Shown: positions 51,881 through 59,295 of the stretch, one piece after another
How positions within the stretch are numbered: position 1 is the stretch's first letter
Layout: each line of letters begins with the position of its first letter
From: Gammaproteobacteria bacterium
Lineage (GTDB): Bacteria > Pseudomonadota > Gammaproteobacteria > SZUA-152
Direction: 5' to 3'
DNA length: 59,295 bases
NCBI GenBank assembly: GCA_032250735.1
Contig: JAVVEP010000019.1
Span: 1-59,295 of the forward strand
Program-made: the position numbers and the translations under genes
The notes under the pieces: model-generated
Database searches by the model: none
What the model saw: the letters and a program-made list of their open reading frames with translations, nothing else
What the model was told of the DNA's origin: nothing

Positions 51881-54460
51881 TTAGGCAAGCACCACCTGCA
51901 TCACCGTATCCGCTACCGATTTGTAATCCTGCATCTGATGGAAATTGAGATAGCGATAGATATCATCCGCCATCGGTTCCAGATGTTTCACCGCCGCGCG
52001 ATATTCCTCCACCGACGGCAGTTTACCCAGGCTCGCCGCGACCGCCGCCAGTTCCGCAGAACCCAGATACACGTTGGCATCCTTGCCCAGCCGATTGGGG
52101 AAATTGCGGGTAGAGGTGGAAAACACCGTCGCGCCATCGGCGACGCGCGCCTGATTACCCATGCACAGCGAGCACCCCGGCACCTCGGTACGCGCGCCCA
52201 CGCGACCGAAGATGGCGTAATAACCTTCTTCGGTAAGCTGGTGCTCATCCATTTTGGTGGGCGGTGCAATCCATAACCGCGTCGGCACCGCGCCACTCTG
52301 CTCCAGCACTTTACCGGCGGCCCGATAATGACCGATATTGGTCATGCAGGAACCGATGAAGACCTCATCAATAGGCGCGCCCGCCACTTCGGACAACAGC
52401 TTCACGTCATCCGGATCATTGGGACAGGCAACAATGGGTTGCTTGATGTCGTTGAGATCAATCTCAATGATCTCGGCGTATTCGGCATCGGCATCGGGTT
52501 CCAGCAATTGCGGATCGTCCAGCCAGGCCTGCATGGCATTGATACGGCGTTGGAGGGTACGCTCGTCATCATAGCCATCGGCAATCATCCACTTCAGCAG
52601 GGTGATGTTGGATTCGAGATATTCCTGAATCGGCGCCTTGCCCAGCCGCACCGTGCAGCCATTGGCCGAACGTTCGGCCGAGGCATCGGACAACTCAAAG
52701 GCCTGCTCGACCTTCAAATCCGGCAGACCCTCTATTTCCAGTACTCGTCCGGAAAACACATTTTTCTTACCGGCCTTTTCGACGGTGAGCAAACCCTTTT
52801 GAATCGCCACGTAGGGAATGGCATTCACCAGATCGCGCAGGGTCACGCCCGGCTGCATCTTGCCCTTGAACCTAACCAGCACGGATTCCGGCATGTCCAG
52901 CGGCATCACGCCCAGCGCAGCCGCAAAGGCCACCAGTCCCGAGCCCGCGGGAAAACTGATGCCAATGGGAAAGCGGGTGTGAGAATCACCGCCGGTACCG
53001 ACCGTATCGGGCAGCACCATGCGGTTTAACCAGGAGTGGATGACGCCGTCGCCGGGACGTAACGACACGCCACCACGGGTCTGGATAAATTCCGGCAGCT
53101 CATGCTGGAGGGAAATATCCACCGGCTTGGGATAGGCGGCGGTGTGGCAAAAACTCTGCATGACCAGGTCCGCCGAAAAGCCAAGACAGGCCAGCTCTTT
53201 CAGTTCGTCACGGGTCATGGCACCGGTGGTATCTTGCGAACCCACCGTGGTCATGCGTGGTTCACAGTAGGTGCCGGGACGCACGCCGCCAATACCGCAG
53301 GCCTTGCCCACCATCTTTTGTGCGAGAGTGTAACCCTTGCCGCTGTTAGTGGCAGAAAGGGCAGGCGCTATCGGCCGCAGGAACATATCAGAAGCAGGCA
53401 GTCCCAATTCTTCACGGGTTTTATCGGTGAGTGTGCGGCCGATAATCAACGGGATACGACCACCAGCACGCATCTCGTCCGGCATCGAGCTGGGCATAAG
53501 TTTGAAACTACAGAGTGTTTCCCCCGCCTCATTGGTAATTTTTCCGGCGAAGGGATGAATCGTAATCACCGCGCCCATTTCCAGTTTGCTGACATCACAC
53601 TGAATGGGCAAACATCCCGAGTCTTCCGCGGTATTGAAAAAGATCGGCGCAATATTGCCGCCCAGCACTACCCCGCCCTGGCGCTTATTGGGCACGAAGG
53701 GAATATCGTTGCCCATGTGCCATAACACGGAGTTGATCGCCGATTTACGCGACGATCCGGTGCCGACTACATCACCCACATAGGCCAGCGGATGTCCCTT
53801 TTGTTTCAGCTGTTCGATCTTCTGCAGCGCATCCGGCATCCTGGAATTGAGCATGGCTTTGGCGTGCAGGGGAATATCCGGGCGGCTCCAGGCCTCGGAG
53901 GCCGGGGAAAGGTCGTCGGTATTGGTTTCACCCGGCACCTTGAACACGGTGACGGTGATGGCCTCAGCCAGGGTCTCGCGGCGGGTAAACCACTCGGCAT
54001 TGGCCCAGGCGTCCACCACCTGTTTTGCATAGGCGTTGTTTTCGGCCTTGGCCACCACGTCATGATAGGCATCGAACACCAACAGGGTATGCGACAGCGC
54101 CTTGGCGGCGATGGGCGCCAGGGTCTCGTGATCCAGCAAAGTCACCAGCGGCTCGATGTTGTAACCGCCCAGCATGGTGCCCAGCAGCTCGGTGGCGCGG
54201 GTCGGATCGATCAGCGGCGAATCCACCTCGCCCCTGGCAATCGCCGCCAGAAAACCGGCCTTCACATAGGCCGCCTGATCCACGCCCGGCGGGACGCGAT
54301 GGACGAGCAGATCCCGCAGAAAATCCTCCTCCCCGGCGGGGGGCGCCTTCAACAGCTCCGCCAGCAAGACCACCTGTTCGGCGTTGAGGGGCAGTGGCGG
54401 CAAGCCATCTTCGGCCCGTTCGGCGACATGCTTTCGGTAGGTTTCCAACATTTCTATCAT
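51881..54460 (-). CDS. acnB: Aconitate hydratase B (bifunctional 2-methylisocitrate dehydratase)
   Basis: AcnB interconverts citrate and isocitrate in the TCA cycle. The 859 residues have the AcnB-specific N-terminal HEAT-like domain, the swivel domain ([14 protein letters not shown] region), then the catalytic domains. 4Fe-4S cluster ligands lie in GVMPLDMP-region sequence, [17 protein letters not shown] and [16 protein letters not shown] 54460 ([15 protein letters not shown]) has GAGAG at about 7 nt; the E. coli-type start would be ATG 54451. It is inverted between hflD and purB. Confidence 0.96.
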   Translation of the reverse strand: MIEMLETYRKHVAERAEDGLPPLPLNAEQVVLLAELLKAPPAGEEDFLRDLLVHRVPPGVDQAAYVKAGFLAAIARGEVDSPLIDPTRATELLGTMLGGYNIEPLVTLLDHETLAPIAAKALSHTLLVFDAYHDVVAKAENNAYAKQVVDAWANAEWFTRRETLAEAITVTVFKVPGETNTDDLSPASEAWSRPDIPLHAKAMLNSRMPDALQKIEQLKQKGHPLAYVGDVVGTGSSRKSAINSVLWHMGNDIPFVPNKRQGGVVLGGNIAPIFFNTAEDSGCLPIQCDVSKLEMGAVITIHPFAGKITNEAGETLCSFKLMPSSMPDEMRAGGRIPLIIGRTLTDKTREELGLPASDMFLRPIAPALSATNSGKGYTLAQKMVGKACGIGGVRPGTYCEPRMTTVGSQDTTGAMTRDELKELACLGFSADLVMQSFCHTAAYPKPVDISLQHELPEFIQTRGGVSLRPGDGVIHSWLNRMVLPDTVGTGGDSHTRFPIGISFPAGSGLVAFAAALGVMPLDMPESVLVRFKGKMQPGVTLRDLVNAIPYVAIQKGLLTVEKAGKKNVFSGRVLEIEGLPDLKVEQAFELSDASAERSANGCTVRLGKAPIQEYLESNITLLKWMIADGYDDERTLQRRINAMQAWLDDPQLLEPDADAEYAEIIEIDLNDIKQPIVACPNDPDDVKLLSEVAGAPIDEVFIGSCMTNIGHYRAAGKVLEQSGAVPTRLWIAPPTKMDEHQLTEEGYYAIFGRVGARTEVPGCSLCMGNQARVADGATVFSTSTRNFPNRLGKDANVYLGSAELAAVAASLGKLPSVEEYRAAVKHLEPMADDIYRYLNFHQMQDYKSVADTVMQVVLA

Positions 54461-54568
54461 AGGTTCTCTCAAACACAGGTTGCTTTGTAAAAACGGCATG
54501 AAATCCGTACAGGGCGTTTGTGGGCCCGCTGTCGGCATTTATCCGCACGATCGCCCCCAAGGCGCCGG

Positions 54569-54574
54569 ATTATA
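54569..54574 (-). promoter_or_regulatory. Candidate -10 element of acnB
   Basis: A perfect TATAAT on the minus strand, about 110 nt before the acnB start, in a GC-rich context. No good -35 box is seen at 16-18 nt. Confidence 0.35.
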
Positions 54575-54575
54575 G

Positions 54576-56072
<1,497 letters not shown>

Positions 56073-56144
56073 TCCGCAACAAAGGAGACAAACCTAAGGT
56101 CTGTCCCCACTCCCCTTTCGGGAGACAGAGGGAAGATCATCGTG

Positions 56145-58571
56145 ATGACATCAATACGCCTGTTTTTTCTGGTCCTGCTCTACGTGCTTTGCACGGGCGT
56201 ATGCCTTGCAGAGAATACGCTGCCTCAATACAACTCTCCCAAGTTGGTACTGACGGCGGAAGAACAGGCGTGGGTCGACGCGCACCCCGTCATCCGCGTT
56301 GCTTCCGACCCCGATTACGCACCCTTTCAGTTCAAGAATGATGCGGGTAAGTCCGTCGGGGTGGCCAATGACTACCTTGAGATCATCTCCCAAAGGCTAG
56401 GAATTCGCTTTGAATATAGGCTTCCTGACAGCTGGGCACAGGCGCTGCAACTGGTGAAGAAGCACGAGGCCGATATGGTCGCGGTGGCGACGGAGACGCC
56501 GGAGCGGTTGGAGTACATGCGTTTTACCGCGCCCTATGTAGACTTTCCGGACGTGATCATAACGCGCTCGGGGGATAGTGTCTCTTCACTCGAAGAGTTG
56601 CATGGCAGGCATCTGCTTACCATCAAAGGTTTCGGCATCAACGAATTCCTGCGCAACCGTCATCCGCAAATTGAGCTTCGCTTGGTGGCGGATGTAAAGA
56701 CCCTGCTGGAAAGGGTCTCCACGGGCGAGGCGGATGCCGGGGTGCTGAATTTGGCTACTACCAGTTATGCGATCGGAAAGTGGAAGATCGCCAATCTGCA
56801 TATCAGCAGTCAGACTGGATTCTCATACAAGCTGGCACTCGCCTCGCGTCGGGATTGGCCCATGCTACAGCGCTTGTTGCAGAAGGGTATCGACTCCATT
56901 GGCGGCAATGAGCGAGAAGTTATCGCTCGCAAATGGGTTGGCTTGAAGTCCGAATCCTGGAAGCCCACGCGGGAGCAAGTCGTCGCCTTTGCCGTTACGC
57001 TGATTATTGTCGGCTTTGGTGTCACGCTGATCTGGAATAGGCAACTGAGAAAAACAGTCGAGTCCAGAACCCAGGAGCTGCGGGCGAGTGAACAGGAATT
57101 CCGGAATCTCTACAAAACGGCCCTGGTCGGCTTATATCGAACCACCATTGACGGTACCAAGGTGCTAGCCGCCAACCCGGCGGTGGCCAGCCAATTCGGT
57201 TACGATTCGGTGGACACTCTCATGGAGCACTTCTCGTCCAAAGATGTTTACGTGGAACCCGGACGACGCGAGACGTTGCTAAAGATGCTGAGGGAAAATG
57301 GCAGGGTGGATAATTTCGAGTTTCTTGGGCGCCTGCTCGACGGCTCGGTGAGAAACTTTCTGTTGAGCGGCACGCTCTACGAAGACCAGGGTTATCTCGA
57401 AGGCGCCATTCTCGACATCACGGACCGAAAACGGGCGGAAGATGAGGCCAAGGTGGCGCGTGAAACAGCGGAACAGGCAAACCGTGCCAAAACGGATTTT
57501 CTCGCCGCCGCCAGCCACGACCTGCGCCAGCCCTTGCATGCCATGAGCCTGCAGATAGGGCAGTTGAAAGAATCATTGCAGGATGAGAAGGCGGAAGAGA
57601 TCCTGACACAGATCAGCAATTCGCAATTTGCCTTGAGTGACGTCCTCAATGCCCTGCTCGATATTTCGCACCTCGATGCCGGTACCCTGAAACCCAATTT
57701 CTCCCACTTCCCGCTGGCGCAGCTGTTCACCCGGCTGGAAAATGAATTTGGCCCGCAGACGCGGGAGCGAGGTGTCGAACTGCGTCTGCGTTCGACCCGC
57801 GCATGGCTTTATTCGGATGCGACACTGCTCTACCGGGTGCTCGCTAACCTAGTGGACAACGCTATCAAATATACCGCTGCCCCTGGCGTGTTGATTGCGG
57901 CACGTAAACGCGGCGACCACTGGCGCATCGAGATATGGGATTGCGGCCCCGGTATTCCAGCGGAGCAGCAGCAGGCAATCTACGACGAATTCGTTCAGTT
58001 GGACAATCCGGGCCGTGACCGGCGCAAGGGGCTTGGCCTGGGGCTGTCCATCGTGCAGCGATTGAATCAACTGCTCGGCCATCAATTGAGCCTCATCTCC
58101 CGCAGCGGTTACGGTAGCTGTTTCAGGTTAGAGGTAGCGGAAGGGACACCGCTGCCACAACAAAACGGCGAGCCCCTCAGCCATGAGGAACGCGGTTATC
58201 GTCTGCAGGGTGCCGTCGTGCTGGTGGTGGATGATGACCCGGATGTCCTCACTGCCACCCGCGATCTGCTGACCGGCTGGAAGTGCGCCGTTTTGACAGC
58301 CGCTTCTCTGGAGGAGGCCGTGGCCGTGGCGGCAGACGAAGAGATCGACGTGATTATTGCCGACTATCGCCTCGCCGACGGCCATACTGGTCTTGAGGTG
58401 ATCGAGGTACTGAACGAAAAGCAGGGCGGAAAGAGCAAGGCGGTGATCATCACGGGAGACGTCAATGCGGAGGAGCTGAGCAGACTCCGCGACGGTCGCT
58501 ATCCCGTATTGAGCAAACCGGTGATGCCCGTTACCCTGCGCAGCACTTTGCACCAGTTAATGGTGGACTAG
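56145..58571 (+). CDS. Hybrid sensor kinase with solute-binding sensor domain
   Basis: An 808-residue membrane kinase. A signal peptide is followed by a periplasmic SBP_bac_3-type domain (VIRVASDPDYAPFQFKNDAG, then YMRFTAPYVDFPDVIITR), which suggests sensing of an amino acid or similar small ligand. Then come a membrane helix (about 284-304), a PAS domain, HisKA with the phospho-His in AASHDLRQPLHAMSL (residue 458), HATPase (LVDNAIKY, GPGIP, GLGLGLSIV) and a C-terminal receiver domain (VVDDDPDVL, IIADYRLADGH, VLSKPVMP). GTG 56142 is an alternative start. Its stop overlaps that of the convergent regulator by 4 bp. Confidence 0.93.
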   Translation: MTSIRLFFLVLLYVLCTGVCLAENTLPQYNSPKLVLTAEEQAWVDAHPVIRVASDPDYAPFQFKNDAGKSVGVANDYLEIISQRLGIRFEYRLPDSWAQALQLVKKHEADMVAVATETPERLEYMRFTAPYVDFPDVIITRSGDSVSSLEELHGRHLLTIKGFGINEFLRNRHPQIELRLVADVKTLLERVSTGEADAGVLNLATTSYAIGKWKIANLHISSQTGFSYKLALASRRDWPMLQRLLQKGIDSIGGNEREVIARKWVGLKSESWKPTREQVVAFAVTLIIVGFGVTLIWNRQLRKTVESRTQELRASEQEFRNLYKTALVGLYRTTIDGTKVLAANPAVASQFGYDSVDTLMEHFSSKDVYVEPGRRETLLKMLRENGRVDNFEFLGRLLDGSVRNFLLSGTLYEDQGYLEGAILDITDRKRAEDEAKVARETAEQANRAKTDFLAAASHDLRQPLHAMSLQIGQLKESLQDEKAEEILTQISNSQFALSDVLNALLDISHLDAGTLKPNFSHFPLAQLFTRLENEFGPQTRERGVELRLRSTRAWLYSDATLLYRVLANLVDNAIKYTAAPGVLIAARKRGDHWRIEIWDCGPGIPAEQQQAIYDEFVQLDNPGRDRRKGLGLGLSIVQRLNQLLGHQLSLISRSGYGSCFRLEVAEGTPLPQQNGEPLSHEERGYRLQGAVVLVVDDDPDVLTATRDLLTGWKCAVLTAASLEEAVAVAADEEIDVIIADYRLADGHTGLEVIEVLNEKQGGKSKAVIITGDVNAEELSRLRDGRYPVLSKPVMPVTLRSTLHQLMVD

Positions 58572-59206
58572 CCCTCAATCAGGCCCAGGCGAATCGCCTC
58601 CATCACTGTATCCATCCGATTGCCGGTCTGCAGTCGTTCAAACAGTTTGGCCAGATGTGCCTTCACCGTATGCACCGAGATATGCAGCTCGTCGGCAATT
58701 TCTTTATTGGTCTTACCTTTGGCCAGCCACACCAACACCTGGTAGGTTTTGTCGCTAATGCCGATTTGTTCGCAACGTTGTCTAATGGCCGCCTCGTCGG
58801 TTTGTGCAGTCGTTTGCATGAGTGAGTGCGGCAGGTAGATTTCACCATCGTGGATACGTTCCATCGCTTTCGCCATCTGATCCAGATCATAGGACTTGGG
58901 GATATACCCCACTGCCCCGGCGTTGATGCAGGCGTGGATGGTTTCCGGTTCTTCGCTGGAGGAAACAATGATCACCGGAATCGGTAGCTTGCGTTGTTGC
59001 AGCGCCCGCAAAAAGGCGAAGCCGTCCAGGCCGGGCATGGTGAGATCCAGCAGAATGAATTGATAATCGCGGTGGTATTCGATATGGCGCAACGCGGCTT
59101 CGGCTGAAGTGGCGGTGTCGATGCCGATATCCCGGCGCATGCGCTTGAGCAGCGTTTCCAGCGCGGTGATGAATACTGGATGGTCGTCGATTACCAGCGC
59201 TTTCAT
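58568..59206 (-). CDS. NarL/LuxR-family response regulator
   Basis: A 212-residue regulator. The receiver has the acidic pair in VIDDHPVF and phospho-acceptor Asp54 in ILLDLTMPGLDGF. The C-terminal LuxR-type helix-turn-helix reads GKTNKEIADELHISVHTVKA. ATG 59206 follows AAGGAG at 5 nt. It is tail-to-tail with the hybrid kinase and is its probable partner. The upstream gene content is outside the window. Confidence 0.93.
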   Translation of the reverse strand: MKALVIDDHPVFITALETLLKRMRRDIGIDTATSAEAALRHIEYHRDYQFILLDLTMPGLDGFAFLRALQQRKLPIPVIIVSSSEEPETIHACINAGAVGYIPKSYDLDQMAKAMERIHDGEIYLPHSLMQTTAQTDEAAIRQRCEQIGISDKTYQVLVWLAKGKTNKEIADELHISVHTVKAHLAKLFERLQTGNRMDTVMEAIRLGLIEG

Positions 59207-59295
59207 TTCACTCCTTCCATGGCGAGATCTTATACCCTCGAACACTGCTGTCCCGTTAAGAAGTAAGAAAGAAGGCCTGAAACCCAACTTGTTTT

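Overview
The window is a piece of a gammaproteobacterial chromosome with a moderately high GC content and mostly core genes. Three things point there. The first is conserved gene order: tig-clpP-clpX-lon-hupB, cysS-ppiB-lpxH, and rluE-nudJ-mnmA-hflD-purB. The second is a flagellar and chemotaxis cluster in the polar-flagellum order known from Pseudomonas: fliL-M-N-O-P-Q-R-flhB-flhA-flhF-flhG-fliA-cheY-cheZ-cheA-cheB-motC-motD-parA-cheW. The third is a PEP-CTERM protein, typical of environmental Gram-negatives that make exopolysaccharide. The species cannot be named from the sequence. No insertion sequence, prophage, CRISPR array or rRNA was seen.

Layout. 1-7900 (minus strand): tRNA genes Pro, Arg, His, Lys and Leu, then trigger factor, ClpP, ClpX, Lon, HU, tRNA-Val and a cut-off tRNA-Asp, so protein folding and quality control sit among tRNAs. 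8080-12704: folD (+), cysS (-), two cyclophilins and lpxH (+). 12711-19180 is the most accessory-like part. It holds an unrecognised lipoprotein and a DUF455 ferritin-like protein (-), a PEP-CTERM protein (+) behind a sigma-54-like promoter, the AmmeMemoRadiSam genes (amrS divergent from amrB-amrA) and a membrane pentapeptide-repeat protein.

19455-45557 is the motility region. On the plus strand a second FliK-like protein overlaps a short FlhB C-terminus homologue. Facing it on the minus strand runs the long operon from fliL to a DUF2802 protein, with a 54-residue Pro/Lys-rich gene (21761-21925) between cheW and DUF2802. Upstream of fliL the cluster is interrupted by a plus-strand dihaem peroxidase and a STAS-domain gene, and then continues with fliK and fliJ. 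Good -24/-12 (sigma-54) promoters lie in front of fliJ, fliK and fliL, so this stretch appears to be several RpoN units feeding one export apparatus. fliE-F-G-H-I are not in the window. A 107-bp near-perfect palindrome sits between fliP and fliQ.

45711-59206: a membrane GGDEF-EAL protein with intact catalytic motifs, then rluE-nudJ-mnmA-hflD (+), acnB (-), purB (+), and a convergent two-component pair made of a solute-binding-domain hybrid kinase and a NarL-type regulator.

The strongest candidates for new biology are the AmmeMemoRadiSam trio (conserved, function unknown), the fliP-fliQ palindrome, the FliK2-FlhX pair, the small gene in the chemotaxis operon, and the structured hupB leader.
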